DNA of 64,000 bases from Flavobacteriaceae bacterium (lineage in GTDB: Bacteria; Bacteroidota; Bacteroidia; Flavobacteriales; Flavobacteriaceae): contig JABHSQ010000020.1 in NCBI GenBank assembly GCA_018669795.1, positions 62,001-126,000 on the forward strand, in the 5' to 3' direction. The translations under genes were made by a program, and so were the position numbers. This document shows, one piece after another, positions 28,183 to 37,295 of the stretch (position 1 is its first letter; each line of letters opens with the position of its first letter). The notes beneath the pieces are model-generated. The model was not told where the DNA came from. It ran no database searches and saw nothing but the letters and a program-made list of their open reading frames with translations.

Positions 28183-28557
28183 ATGGCAAGAATCGCAGGT
28201 GTAGATATCCCAAAACAAAAAAGGGGTGTAATCGCGTTAACGTATATCTTTGGTATTGGTGATAGCCGTGCTAAAGAAATACTAAAAAATGCTGGTGTAG
28301 ACGAAAACAAAAAAGTAAACGAATGGTCTGATGATGAAATCGGAAAAATTCGTGATACTGTTGGAGCAATTACCATCGAAGGTGAATTACGTAGTGAAAT
28401 TCAATTAAATATTAAGCGATTAATGGACATTGGATGTTATAGAGGTATTCGTCATAGAACGGGTCTTCCTTTAAGAGGACAACGTACTAAGAATAACTCA
28501 AGGACTAGAAAAGGAAAACGTAAAACCGTTGCTAACAAGAAAAAAGCAACTAAATAA
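28183..28557 (+). CDS. rpsM: 30S ribosomal protein S13
   Basis: S13 is a 30S head protein that bridges to the 50S subunit. The 124-residue protein has '[26 protein letters not shown]' (in part), a helix-two-turn-helix domain and the tRNA-contacting tail '[18 protein letters not shown]'. It opens the alpha block. Confidence 0.98.
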   Translation: MARIAGVDIPKQKRGVIALTYIFGIGDSRAKEILKNAGVDENKKVNEWSDDEIGKIRDTVGAITIEGELRSEIQLNIKRLMDIGCYRGIRHRTGLPLRGQRTKNNSRTRKGKRKTVANKKKATK

Positions 28558-28568
28558 ACACTAGAGAT

Positions 28569-28958
28569 ATGGCAAAGGCAAAAACTAGTACGAAAAAACG
28601 TAAAGTTAATGTGGAAGCAGTGGGTCAAGCTCACGTGACCGCTTCATTTAACAATATTATCATTTCGTTGACAAACAAAAAAGGAGATGTAATCTCTTGG
28701 TCATCAGCTGGAAAAATGGGCTTTAGAGGTTCTAAAAAGAACACTCCTTACGCAGCTCAATTAGCAGCAGAAGATTGTGCAGCAACTGCACATGCAGAAG
28801 GTTTACGTAAAGTAAAAGTATATGTAAAAGGTCCAGGTAATGGTAGAGAATCTGCTATTAGATCGATACATAACGCAGGAATTGAAGTAACTGAAATTAT
28901 CGATGTTACTCCAATGCCACATAATGGATGTAGACCTCCAAAAAGAAGAAGAGTATAA
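28569..28958 (+). CDS. rpsK: 30S ribosomal protein S11
   Basis: S11 lies on the 30S platform near the mRNA exit. The 129-residue sequence shows '[20 protein letters not shown]' and the ending '[18 protein letters not shown]' that is diagnostic. A 120-nt structured gap separates it from rpsD. Confidence 0.98.
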   Translation: MAKAKTSTKKRKVNVEAVGQAHVTASFNNIIISLTNKKGDVISWSSAGKMGFRGSKKNTPYAAQLAAEDCAATAHAEGLRKVKVYVKGPGNGRESAIRSIHNAGIEVTEIIDVTPMPHNGCRPPKRRRV

Positions 28959-29064
28959 TTCTGAAAATATTCAGAAACTTTTATATAAATTAATTAATAA
29001 GTATAAACTGAAGGATTAAGATATTCAAAGGATAAGTATAAGACCTTAATTTGAGAATCCCTTC
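28959..29064 (+). promoter_or_regulatory. Candidate rpsD (S4) autoregulatory leader
   Basis: Two inverted repeats occupy the gap: TTCTGAA-AATA-TTCAGAA right after the rpsK stop, and TGAAGGATT (29009-29017) with AATCCCTTCA (29056-29065), 9-10 bp with one bulge, ending about 14 nt before the rpsD start. S4 is the known autoregulator of alpha-type operons and an S4 leader has been described in Bacteroidia; whether this is that RNA class would need a covariance search. Confidence 0.45.
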
Positions 29065-29078
29065 AAAAAAAATTAGAA

Positions 29079-29684
29079 ATGGCAAGATATACTGGTCCAA
29101 AAACTAAAATAGCCCGTAAGTTTGGTGAAGCTATTTTCGGAGATGATAAAAACTTCGAAAAAAGAAATTACCCTCCTGGGCAACACGGTAATAATCGTCG
29201 TAGAGGAAAAAAATCTGAATACGCAATTCAATTAGCTGAAAAGCAAAAGGCTAAATATACTTATGGTATTTTAGAGCGTCAATTTAGAAACATGTTTAAA
29301 AGAGCAACTGCTTTAAAAGGAATTACTGGACAAATATTATTACAATTATGTGAATCGCGTCTAGATAATGTAGTTTTCCGTATGGGAATCGCTCCTAGTC
29401 GCAGCGCAGCAAGACAATTAGTTTCTCACCGGCACATATTAGTAAACGGGGAAAAAGTAAACATTGCTTCTTACCAATTAAAACCTGGTGATACTGTAGG
29501 TGTAAGAGAAAAATCTAAATCACTAGAAGCAATTGAAAACTCGTTAGCAAATGCAAGTCACGTTTACGAGTGGATCACTTGGGATAATGCAATAAAAAGA
29601 GGAACTTTTGTTTCTAAACCTGAGCGTATTCAAATACCAGAAAACATAAACGAACAGTTTATTGTTGAATTATATTCAAAATAA
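29079..29684 (+). CDS. rpsD: 30S ribosomal protein S4
   Basis: S4 initiates 16S rRNA folding and represses the alpha operon in several phyla. The 201-residue protein begins '[21 protein letters not shown]' (in part), lacks the N-terminal zinc cysteines, and has the S4 domain '[30 protein letters not shown]' (in part). It is preceded by a 120-nt leader with two hairpins. Confidence 0.98.
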   Translation: MARYTGPKTKIARKFGEAIFGDDKNFEKRNYPPGQHGNNRRRGKKSEYAIQLAEKQKAKYTYGILERQFRNMFKRATALKGITGQILLQLCESRLDNVVFRMGIAPSRSAARQLVSHRHILVNGEKVNIASYQLKPGDTVGVREKSKSLEAIENSLANASHVYEWITWDNAIKRGTFVSKPERIQIPENINEQFIVELYSK

Positions 29685-29704
29685 TTAAAACACAAAGTTA
29701 CATT

Positions 29705-30697
29705 ATGGCAGTATTTAGTTTTCAAAAGCCCGATAAAGTTATTATGATCAACTCGACAGATTTCGAAGGTAAATTCGAATTCCGTCCTTTAGAGCCTGGT
29801 TATGGATTAACAGTCGGTAACGCTTTAAGGAGAGTACTACTTTCATCGTTAGAAGGTTTTGCAATTACTTCAATTAGAATTGAAGGAGTAGATCACGAGT
29901 TTTCTACTATTGCAGGAGTTGTTGAGGATGTTACAGAGATAATCTTGAACTTAAAACAAGTATGTTTTAAAAGGCAAATTGATGAAGTAGATAACGAAAC
30001 CGTTACTATTTCTATTTCAGGAGCTGAACAATTAACGGCAGGAGATTTTCAAAAACATATCTCTGGTTTTCAAGTATTAAATCCAGATATGGTAATTTGT
30101 AATATGGATCCTAAAGTTAATTTCAATATGGAAATCACTATCGAAAAAGGTAGGGGATATGTTCCAGCTGAAGAAAATAAAAAAGGAGGAGTTCCTTTTG
30201 GAACTATCTTTATAGATTCAATTTACACACCAATTAAAAATGTTAAGTATAGCATTGAAAATTTCCGTGTAGAGCAAAAAACAGATTACGAAAAATTAGT
30301 ATTTGAAATTATTACTGATGGATCTATTAATCCTAAAGATGCTTTAACTGAAGCAGCTAAAACATTAATTCACCACTTTATGTTATTTAGTGATGAAAGA
30401 ATTACGTTAGAAGCTGATGAAATAGCGCAAACAGAAACTTATGATGAAGAATCACTTCACATGAGACAGTTGTTAAAAACTAAATTAATTGATATGGATC
30501 TTTCAGTAAGAGCTTTAAATTGTTTAAAAGCTGCTGAAGTAGATACTCTTGGAGATTTAGTTTCATTTAACAAAAACGATTTAATGAAATTTAGAAATTT
30601 CGGAAAGAAATCTCTTACTGAACTAGATGAACTAGTAGATGTAAAAGGTTTAAACTTCGGAATGGACCTTTCAAAATACAAATTAGATAAAGATTAA
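29705..30697 (+). CDS. rpoA: DNA-directed RNA polymerase subunit alpha
   Basis: The alpha subunit dimerises to nucleate the polymerase core. The 330-residue protein has the N-terminal domain with '[24 protein letters not shown]' (in part) and the C-terminal DNA/activator-binding domain with '[25 protein letters not shown]'-like helices ('[19 protein letters not shown]'). It follows rpsD after 20 nt. Confidence 0.98.
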   Translation: MAVFSFQKPDKVIMINSTDFEGKFEFRPLEPGYGLTVGNALRRVLLSSLEGFAITSIRIEGVDHEFSTIAGVVEDVTEIILNLKQVCFKRQIDEVDNETVTISISGAEQLTAGDFQKHISGFQVLNPDMVICNMDPKVNFNMEITIEKGRGYVPAEENKKGGVPFGTIFIDSIYTPIKNVKYSIENFRVEQKTDYEKLVFEIITDGSINPKDALTEAAKTLIHHFMLFSDERITLEADEIAQTETYDEESLHMRQLLKTKLIDMDLSVRALNCLKAAEVDTLGDLVSFNKNDLMKFRNFGKKSLTELDELVDVKGLNFGMDLSKYKLDKD

Positions 30698-30699
30698 TA

Positions 30700-30741
30700 C
30701 ATCATATTTTGCTCCTCAAAATGAGTAGATGCAAGATGATG
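30700..30741 (+). promoter_or_regulatory. Hairpin in the rpoA-rplQ gap
   Basis: CATCAT (30700-30705) and ATGATG (30736-30741) enclose ATTTTG-CTCCT-CAAAAT, a two-tier inverted repeat in the 60-nt gap before rplQ. It may affect translation of L17; no T-run follows, so it is not a terminator. Confidence 0.25.
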
Positions 30742-30757
30742 ATTAAAATAAAATGTC

Positions 30758-31234
30758 ATGAGACACGGAAAAAAAGTAAATCATTTAGGTAGAAAAACAG
30801 CACATAGAAAGTCAATGTTGGCTAATATGGCATGTTCCTTAATTGAGCATAAAAGAATAAATACTACAGTTGCTAAAGCAAAAGCTTTAAAACAATTTGT
30901 AGAACCTATAATAACCAAGTCTAAACTTGATACTACACATAGTCGTCGTATTGTAATGGCAAGACTTCGTCAAAAAGAAGCAGTAACTGAACTTTTTAAA
31001 GATGTTTCTGTTAAAGTTGGTGATCGTCCAGGAGGTTATACACGTATTATTAAATTAGGTAATCGTTTAGGAGATAATGCTGATATGGCAATGATCGAAT
31101 TAGTAGATTATAACGAAATTTATAATGCAGGTAAAGCAGTTAAAAAGAAAACTACTCGTCGTAGCCGTCGAGGTGTTTCAAATGTTGTAGCTCCTGTTGT
31201 TGTTCCAACTGAAGCTAAGAAAGAAGAAGAATAA
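30758..31234 (+). CDS. rplQ: 50S ribosomal protein L17
   Basis: L17 lies near the tunnel exit. The 158-residue protein starts '[20 protein letters not shown]' and shows '[22 protein letters not shown]' (in part) and '[20 protein letters not shown]'. It has an extra basic then acidic C-terminal tail of about 40 residues ending 'EAKKEEE', common in this phylum. It is the last gene of the superoperon. Confidence 0.98.
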   Translation: MRHGKKVNHLGRKTAHRKSMLANMACSLIEHKRINTTVAKAKALKQFVEPIITKSKLDTTHSRRIVMARLRQKEAVTELFKDVSVKVGDRPGGYTRIIKLGNRLGDNADMAMIELVDYNEIYNAGKAVKKKTTRRSRRGVSNVVAPVVVPTEAKKEEE

Positions 31235-31260
31235 ATGAAATTTTATTTTTAAATAAAAAA

Positions 31261-31298
31261 AAGGATAAACTATAATAGTTTATCCTTTTTTTTTTTTT
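31261..31298 (+). terminator. Terminator of the ribosomal superoperon
   Basis: AAGGATAAACTA and TAGTTTATCCTT form a perfect 12-bp stem with a 3-nt loop, followed by 13 Ts in a row including the stem end, 27 nt after the rplQ stop. Confidence 0.95.
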
Positions 31299-31361
31299 GA
31301 TTAAAAAATTAGTTGTTTACAAATTCTAAAAACGAAATTATTATAAGAATATCATTTAAAG

Positions 31362-31369
31362 TATTTTTG
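31362..31369 (+). promoter_or_regulatory. Putative -7 promoter box for carA-eno
   Basis: TATTTTTG matches TAnnTTTG, 17 nt before the carA ATG and after the superoperon terminator. No good -33 element at the right distance. Confidence 0.45.
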
Positions 31370-31386
31370 TAGAATATTTTTAAAGT

Positions 31387-32496
31387 ATGAAATATAAAAA
31401 TAGAAAAAAAGCTTTAATACTATTGGCAGATGGAACCATATTTTATGGTAAAGCTGTAGGAGGAAAAGAAGGCACCGCTTATGGAGAAGCATGTTTTAAC
31501 ACTGGTATGACCGGTTATCAAGAAATATTCACCGATCCTTCTTATTTTGGGCAACTAATGGTTACCACCAATGCTCATATTGGAAATTATGGAGTCGCTG
31601 AAAATGAAATTGAATCTGATTCCATAAAAATATCAGGTTTAATTTGCAGAAATTTTAGTTATCATTATTCTAGAGACCGCGCAAACGATTCGTTAGCGAC
31701 TTTTTTAGATAAAAACAATCTCTTAGCTATTGCTGATGTTGATACAAGATCGTTAGTGGCTTATATCCGTGATAATGGCGCAATGAATGCGGTGATTACT
31801 ACCGATGTTGAAAATATAGATAACTTAAAAAAGAAATTAGCAGAAATTCCAAATATGAAAGGGATGGAATTAGCTTCTAAAGTATCTACAAAAGAGCCTT
31901 ATTATTTTGGAGATGAAAATGCTACTTTTAAAATTGCTGCATTAGATATCGGTATTAAAAAGAACATATTAAGAAACTTATCTCAAAGAGATTGTTATAT
32001 AAAGGTGTATCCATACGATGCTACATTAGAAGACTTAAATTCTTTTAATCCAGATGGATACTTCTTTTCAAATGGCCCTGGAGATCCAGAACCCTTAACT
32101 CAAGCCATTAAAACAGCTCAAGATGCTATTGAAACTGGAAAACCAATTTTTGGAATTTGCTTAGGACATCAAGTATTGGCTTTAGCAAATGGTATTTCTA
32201 CCTATAAAATGCATAACGGACATCGTGGTATTAACCACCCTATTAAAAACCTTCAAACAGGCAAAGGTGAAATTACTTCCCAAAATCATGGATTCGCTAT
32301 TAATAGAGAAGAAACTGAAAAGAACACAGAAATTGAAATAACCCATGTTCATTTAAATGATCATACGGTAGCAGGAATAAAAATGAAAAATAAACAAGTA
32401 TTTTCTGTTCAATATCATCCAGAAGCAAGCCCAGGACCACATGATTCTAGGTATCTTTTTGATGAGTTTATAAATAATATTAAAAAACATAAATAA
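31387..32496 (+). CDS. carA: Carbamoyl-phosphate synthase small subunit (glutaminase)
   Basis: CarA takes ammonia from glutamine for CarB to make carbamoyl phosphate, the precursor of arginine and pyrimidines. The 369-residue protein has the N-terminal domain with '[21 protein letters not shown]' (in part) and a class I amidotransferase domain with the nucleophile Cys in '[12 protein letters not shown]' and the His in '[11 protein letters not shown]'. carB is not adjacent; eno is, after 8 nt, so the two form an operon with unrelated functions. Confidence 0.96.
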   Translation: MKYKNRKKALILLADGTIFYGKAVGGKEGTAYGEACFNTGMTGYQEIFTDPSYFGQLMVTTNAHIGNYGVAENEIESDSIKISGLICRNFSYHYSRDRANDSLATFLDKNNLLAIADVDTRSLVAYIRDNGAMNAVITTDVENIDNLKKKLAEIPNMKGMELASKVSTKEPYYFGDENATFKIAALDIGIKKNILRNLSQRDCYIKVYPYDATLEDLNSFNPDGYFFSNGPGDPEPLTQAIKTAQDAIETGKPIFGICLGHQVLALANGISTYKMHNGHRGINHPIKNLQTGKGEITSQNHGFAINREETEKNTEIEITHVHLNDHTVAGIKMKNKQVFSVQYHPEASPGPHDSRYLFDEFINNIKKHK

Positions 32497-32504
32497 CAAT
32501 TGGT

Positions 32505-33791
32505 ATGAGCATAATAATAGATATACATGCTAGGCAAATTTTTGATTCAAGAGGAAATCCAACAGTTGAAGTAGATGTAATTACTGAAAATGGTTTTTTA
32601 GGAAGAGCTGCGGTACCTTCAGGAGCTTCAACAGGAGTTCATGAAGCTGTAGAATTGCGTGATGGAGGAAAAGACTATTTGGGTAAAGGAGTTTTAAAAG
32701 CAGTTGAAAATGTAAATGATAAAATTGCTAGTACGCTATTAGGAGTTTCTGTTTTTGAGCAAGAAACTATCGATAAAATGATGATAGATTTAGATGGCAC
32801 ACCTAATAAATCTAATTTAGGTGCAAATGCTATTTTAGGAGTGTCATTAGCAGCTGCTCATGCAGCAGCTTTAGAATTAGGAATGCCATTATATCGTTAT
32901 GTAGGTGGAGTTAGTGCTAAAATATTGCCTGTACCCATGATGAATATTATTAATGGAGGTTCTCATAGTGATGCACCTATTGCATTTCAGGAGTTTATGA
33001 TCATACCGGTAAAAGCAACAAGTTTTTTAGAAGCAATTAAAATGGGAAGTGAAATATTTCATCATTTAAAAATGGTATTGCACGATAGAAATTTAAGTAC
33101 AGCTGTTGGCGATGAAGGGGGTTTTGCTCCAACTTTAGGCGGAACAGAAGATGCATTAGATACTATCGCTCAAGCAGTCACCAATGCAGGTTATAAATTT
33201 GGGGATGAAATTATGATTGCTTTAGATTGTGCTGCGGCAGAGTTTTATGTGGATGGTAATTACGATTACAGCAAATTTGAAGGAGATTCTGGTAAAATAA
33301 GAACTTCAAAAGAACAAGCAGAATACCTTGCCGAATTGGCTAAAAATTACCCTATAATTTCAATCGAAGACGGAATGGATGAAGATGATTGGGATGGTTG
33401 GAAGTATTTAACAGCGCTTATTGGAGATACCACTCAGTTGGTAGGAGATGACCTTTTTGTAACCAATGTAGCGCGTTTATCAAGAGGAATTAAGGAAGGA
33501 ATTTCAAATTCAATCTTGATAAAAGTAAATCAAATAGGGACTTTATCAGAAACCATTGCAGCCGTTAATATGGCTCATAATGCTGGTTATACTACCGTAA
33601 TGTCACATAGGTCTGGTGAAACGGAAGACACTACCATCGCAGATTTAGCAGTAGCACTTAATTGCGGGCAAATTAAAACAGGATCGATGTCTCGTAGTGA
33701 CCGCATGTCAAAATACAATCAGTTATTACGTATAGAAGAGCAATTAGGAGATATTGCTTATTATCCTCAAAGGAATGCTTTTAAATTTTAA
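32505..33791 (+). CDS. eno: Enolase
   Basis: Enolase converts 2-phosphoglycerate to phosphoenolpyruvate in glycolysis. The 428-residue protein has '[17 protein letters not shown]' at the N-terminus, '[12 protein letters not shown]' with the catalytic acid, the metal ligands in '[11 protein letters not shown]' and 'GDDLFVTN', and the signature '[17 protein letters not shown]' and '[17 protein letters not shown]'. Length is typical. It is co-transcribed with carA and closed by a terminator. Confidence 0.98.
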   Translation: MSIIIDIHARQIFDSRGNPTVEVDVITENGFLGRAAVPSGASTGVHEAVELRDGGKDYLGKGVLKAVENVNDKIASTLLGVSVFEQETIDKMMIDLDGTPNKSNLGANAILGVSLAAAHAAALELGMPLYRYVGGVSAKILPVPMMNIINGGSHSDAPIAFQEFMIIPVKATSFLEAIKMGSEIFHHLKMVLHDRNLSTAVGDEGGFAPTLGGTEDALDTIAQAVTNAGYKFGDEIMIALDCAAAEFYVDGNYDYSKFEGDSGKIRTSKEQAEYLAELAKNYPIISIEDGMDEDDWDGWKYLTALIGDTTQLVGDDLFVTNVARLSRGIKEGISNSILIKVNQIGTLSETIAAVNMAHNAGYTTVMSHRSGETEDTTIADLAVALNCGQIKTGSMSRSDRMSKYNQLLRIEEQLGDIAYYPQRNAFKF

Positions 33792-33816
33792 TTGGAATTA
33801 TTTCAATATTTATATG

Positions 33817-33849
33817 AAGTCCGAGTTTTAATTAACTCGGGCTTTTTTT
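33817..33849 (+). terminator. Terminator of carA-eno
   Basis: AAGTCCGAGTT and AACTCGGGCTT pair (one G-T wobble) around a 6-nt AT loop, followed by seven Ts, 26 nt after the eno stop. Confidence 0.9.
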
Positions 33850-33982
33850 ATGGAGCTAATATTTTTTATATAATAAAGACTTAAAAGTTTGTATTGTGTG
33901 TTAATTTATTGAGAAAATGACACTCAAAAACCAACGTTTTTTGTAACTTCGCGTACTCTCAGAATTTTTAAAAACACTGTAA

Positions 33983-35269
33983 ATGTCAAGAAACGCAACC
34001 ATCGAAATAGACGGTAAAAAGTATGAATTTCCTATTATTGAAGGAACTGAAAATGAATTAGCAATCGATATCAAAACTCTTAGGAGTATTACTGGTGGTG
34101 TAACTACCATTGATCCTGGATTTAAGAATACCGGTTCTTGTGAAAGTGCTATTACATTTTTAGATGGTGAAAAAGGAATTCTTCGTTACAGAGGATATTC
34201 TATAGAAGAATTAGCTGAAAAAGCTGAGTTTTTAGAAGTTGCTTACTTATTAATTTTTGGAGAATTACCTACTGCTGAAGAATTGACAAAATTTCATAAT
34301 GATATTAAAGATCAAGCTCATGTTGATGAAGATGTAAAGAAGATTTTAGATGGTTTTCCAAAAACTGCGCATCCAATGGGTGTATTGTCTTCATTGACCA
34401 GTGCATTGGTTGCTTTTAACCCAGATTCAGTTAATGTAGATTCTGAAGAAGAAATGTACAATGCAATTGTTAGGATTTTAGGGAAATTTCCGGTTTTAGC
34501 GGCTTGGACTTATCGAAAGCATGCTGGTTTGCCCTTGGACTATGGAGATAATTCATTAGGCTATGTCGATAATTTTTTTAAAATGATGTTTAAAAAGCCT
34601 GCTGCGGATTATGAATCAAATGAAATTGTGGTTAGTGCATTAAATAAATTATTAATTCTGCATGCTGATCACGAGCAAAACTGTTCAACTTCGACGGTGC
34701 GAATTGTAGGTTCTTCAAATGCAGGTCTATTTGTTTCGATTTCTGCTGGTATTAATGCCTTATGGGGACCGCTTCACGGAGGAGCCAATCAAGCAGTAAT
34801 AGAAATGTTAGAGGCTATTAAAGGTGATGGTGGAGATACTAAAAAGTACATGGCAAAAGCTAAGGACAAAGAAGATTCATTCCGTTTAATGGGCTTTGGG
34901 CATCGTGTATATAAAAACTTTGACCCCCGCGCAAAGATTATAAAAGTTGCAGCAGATGAAGTTTTAAATGAATTAGGAATCGAAGATCCTATTTTAGATA
35001 TTGCTAAAGGATTAGAAAAAGAGGCGTTAGAAGATCCCTATTTTGTAGATAGAAAATTATATCCAAACGTAGATTTTTATTCAGGAATTATATACAGGGC
35101 TCTGGGTATACCAACAGACATGTTTACCCCTATGTTTGCATTGGGAAGATTACCAGGTTGGATTTCACAATGGAGAGAAATGCGTTTAGGTAAAGAACCT
35201 ATTGGGAGACCAAGACAAATTTATATTGGAGAAACTCATCGTAATTTTATACCTTTAAAAAAAAGATAG
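33983..35269 (+). CDS. gltA: Citrate synthase
   Basis: Citrate synthase joins oxaloacetate and acetyl-CoA to begin the TCA cycle. The 428-residue, type II (hexameric, NADH-sensitive-type length) protein has the N-terminal beta domain 'TIEIDGKKYEFPIIEGTE' and the catalytic residues in 'ALWGPLHGGANQAVIEML' (His), 'MGFGHRVYKNFDPRA' (His) and 'NVDFYSGIIY' (Asp). A TAACTTCG box 32 nt upstream is a weak -7 candidate. It has its own terminator. Confidence 0.97.
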   Translation: MSRNATIEIDGKKYEFPIIEGTENELAIDIKTLRSITGGVTTIDPGFKNTGSCESAITFLDGEKGILRYRGYSIEELAEKAEFLEVAYLLIFGELPTAEELTKFHNDIKDQAHVDEDVKKILDGFPKTAHPMGVLSSLTSALVAFNPDSVNVDSEEEMYNAIVRILGKFPVLAAWTYRKHAGLPLDYGDNSLGYVDNFFKMMFKKPAADYESNEIVVSALNKLLILHADHEQNCSTSTVRIVGSSNAGLFVSISAGINALWGPLHGGANQAVIEMLEAIKGDGGDTKKYMAKAKDKEDSFRLMGFGHRVYKNFDPRAKIIKVAADEVLNELGIEDPILDIAKGLEKEALEDPYFVDRKLYPNVDFYSGIIYRALGIPTDMFTPMFALGRLPGWISQWREMRLGKEPIGRPRQIYIGETHRNFIPLKKR

Positions 35270-35287
35270 ATAAATTCTATGTTTTTT

Positions 35288-35320
35288 AAAAAAGCACTTT
35301 CAATAGAAAGTGCTTTTTTT
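35288..35320 (+). terminator. Terminator of gltA, fused to the next promoter box
   Basis: AAAAAAGCACTTT and AAAGTGCTTTTTT form a 13-bp stem with a 6-nt loop, followed by Ts. The last T is also the first base of the TATATTTG box of the next gene. Confidence 0.9.
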
Positions 35321-35327
35321 ATATTTG
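35320..35327 (+). promoter_or_regulatory. -7 box 4 nt from the next start (predicted leaderless mRNA)
   Basis: TATATTTG is an exact TAnnTTTG match ending 4 nt before the ATG at 35332. With the usual distance from box to start site, transcription would begin at or next to the A of ATG. No TTG at -33; that region is inside the gltA terminator stem. Confidence 0.5.
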
Positions 35328-35331
35328 TTAT

Positions 35332-36246
35332 ATGATAAACTTAAATATTACTAACGAAACTTCTAGGTTAAGATCTGTAGTACTTGGAATCGCTAATTCA
35401 AATGGTCCTATTCCTAAGTTGGAAGACACCTATGATCCGAAATCTGCTGAGCATATTAAATCCGGAACCTATCCAAAAGAAATTGATATGGTAAAGGAAA
35501 TAGAATCTGTTTATCAAGTTTTTAAAAAGTACGATGTAAAGGTTTATCGACCTGAAAAAATAATAGGTTATAATCAGATTTTTTCTAGAGATATTGCATT
35601 TATAATTGATGATAAAATGATTGTCTCAAATATTCTGCCAGATAGAGACAAAGAAATTGAAGCCATACAATATCTATGTTCACAAATAGATAAAAATAAA
35701 ATTATTTTTTTACCAAAAGAAGCTCATATAGAAGGGGGAGATGTAATGCCATGGAACGATTATATTTTTGTAGGCACTTATAGAGGTAACGATTATGAAG
35801 ATTTTATAACCGCAAGAACAAATATGGTTGCTGTAAAATGTTTAGAAGATTTATTTCCAACAAAAAAAATAGTTTCATTTAATTTACGAAAATCTAATAC
35901 CATAGCTAGGGATAACGCACTTCATTTAGATTGTTGTTTTCAACCACTAGGAAAAGGTAAATGCATTATTCACAAAGAAGCTTTTTTAGAGCAAGAGGAA
36001 TATGAATGGTTGATTAATTTTTTTGGTAAAGAAAACTGTTTTCATATCAGTAAAGATGAAATGTACCATATGAATAGTAATATATTTTCTATATCTCCAG
36101 AAATAATTATTTCAGAAAAAAACTTTACACGTCTTAATATTTGGCTTCGTAATGAAGGGTTTACTGTAGAAGAAGTACCCTATTCAGAAATAGCAAAACA
36201 AGAAGGACTGTTACGTTGTTCTACAATACCCCTGGTGAGAGATTAA
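35332..36246 (+). CDS. Arginine deiminase/amidinotransferase-fold enzyme
   Basis: The 304-residue protein belongs to the guanidino-group-modifying superfamily (arginine deiminase, dimethylargininase, amidinotransferase). Visible elements are 'IFSRDIAFIIDDKMIVSNI' near residue 85-100, 'HIEGGDVMPWNDYIFVGT' with the acidic pair at about 140, the catalytic His in 'NALHLDCCFQPL' at about 200 and the catalytic Cys in 'GLLRCSTIPLVRD' close to the C-terminus. Family members hydrolyse arginine, citrulline-like or methylarginine substrates or transfer amidino groups; the substrate is not evident. It is followed after 19 nt by another member of the same superfamily and then argS. Confidence 0.8.
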   Translation: MINLNITNETSRLRSVVLGIANSNGPIPKLEDTYDPKSAEHIKSGTYPKEIDMVKEIESVYQVFKKYDVKVYRPEKIIGYNQIFSRDIAFIIDDKMIVSNILPDRDKEIEAIQYLCSQIDKNKIIFLPKEAHIEGGDVMPWNDYIFVGTYRGNDYEDFITARTNMVAVKCLEDLFPTKKIVSFNLRKSNTIARDNALHLDCCFQPLGKGKCIIHKEAFLEQEEYEWLINFFGKENCFHISKDEMYHMNSNIFSISPEIIISEKNFTRLNIWLRNEGFTVEEVPYSEIAKQEGLLRCSTIPLVRD

Positions 36247-36265
36247 TTTTTTTAATTATATTATA

Positions 36266-37198
36266 ATGAAACAAATTACAAATACTCTTTTAATGATTCG
36301 TCCGGTAGCGTATCGAATGAATGAACAAACTGCTGTAAATAACTATTTTCAAGAGAATTTGAATTTAAGTGATGTTGTAATTAATGCCAAAGCTCAAAAA
36401 GAGTTTGATGTTTTTGTTGTAAAACTGCGCGAAGTTGGAGTAACGGTTATTGTAGAAGATGATATCTTAGAAATGGAAACGCCAGATTCTATTTTCCCGA
36501 ATAATTGGGTGAGTTTTCATGAAAATGGTGATGTTGGTTTGTATCCTATGTTTGCAGAAAATAGGCGTAGAGAACGAAGAGAAGATATTCTTCTTAGATT
36601 GGAAAAAGAAGGTTTTGTGATTAATAATTTAATAGATTATACAAGCGCAGAAGACGAAGGAATTTTTCTGGAAGGCACTGGAAGTTTAATCCTAGATCGT
36701 GTGAACCAAAAAGCATATTGTGCTTTATCGCCTCGAGCAGATGAAGATTTAGTGATTGAGTTTTGCGAAGATTTTGAATATGACCCTATTATTTTTAGGG
36801 CTAACCAAATGATAAAAGGACAACGATTACCTATTTATCACACCAATGTATTAATGGCTCTTGGTGAAGACATCGCAGTGATCTGTTTAGATGCCATCGA
36901 TAGTAAATCTGAAAAGAAAATGCTTATTCAAAACTTTAAAGAAGACGGCAAAGAAGTTGTAAAAATCTCCGAAACCCAAATGCAACAGTTTGCTGGAAAC
37001 ATGTTACAAGTAAAAGGAGCAAACAATCAAAAATACATGGTGATGAGTTCAGCTGCTTATTATAGTTTAATTCCAGAACAAATTAGGAGTATTGAAAAAA
37101 ATAGCACCATTATTCATAGTGATTTAAAAACTATTGAAACCTGTGGAGGCGGAAGTGCTCGTTGTATGATGGCAGAAGTGTTTTTATCTAAAGGTTAA
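36266..37198 (+). CDS. ctlX: Citrulline utilization hydrolase-type protein (CtlX-like)
   Basis: The 310-residue protein is another arginine-deiminase-fold enzyme. It matches the CtlX-type family: 'TNTLLMIRPVAYRMNEQTAVNNYFQ' (in part) at the N-terminus, 'TPDSIFPNNWVSFHENG' at about residue 75, 'EGTGSLILDRVNQKAYCALSPRAD' (in part), the catalytic His in 'PIYHTNVLMALG' and the catalytic Cys in 'ETCGGGSARCMMAEVFL' at the end. In Francisella the homologue is tied to citrulline use. It lies 19 nt after a distant relative and just upstream of argS, a pairing I recall from Flavobacteriaceae. Confidence 0.85.
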   Translation: MKQITNTLLMIRPVAYRMNEQTAVNNYFQENLNLSDVVINAKAQKEFDVFVVKLREVGVTVIVEDDILEMETPDSIFPNNWVSFHENGDVGLYPMFAENRRRERREDILLRLEKEGFVINNLIDYTSAEDEGIFLEGTGSLILDRVNQKAYCALSPRADEDLVIEFCEDFEYDPIIFRANQMIKGQRLPIYHTNVLMALGEDIAVICLDAIDSKSEKKMLIQNFKEDGKEVVKISETQMQQFAGNMLQVKGANNQKYMVMSSAAYYSLIPEQIRSIEKNSTIIHSDLKTIETCGGGSARCMMAEVFLSKG

Positions 37199-37295
37199 GA
37201 GGCCTAAATAATTATTGGATGCTTTTTGATTTCCCTATGCATCTATGTGGTATCGCATTACAAAAATGTATCTTTACAATCTTAAATTTAAGACC

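Noticed and set aside
37245-37295. 17-residue N-terminal extension of ArgS
   Set aside because: Includes the promoter-like box and lacks family likeness; the ATG at 37296 matches known ArgRS starts.
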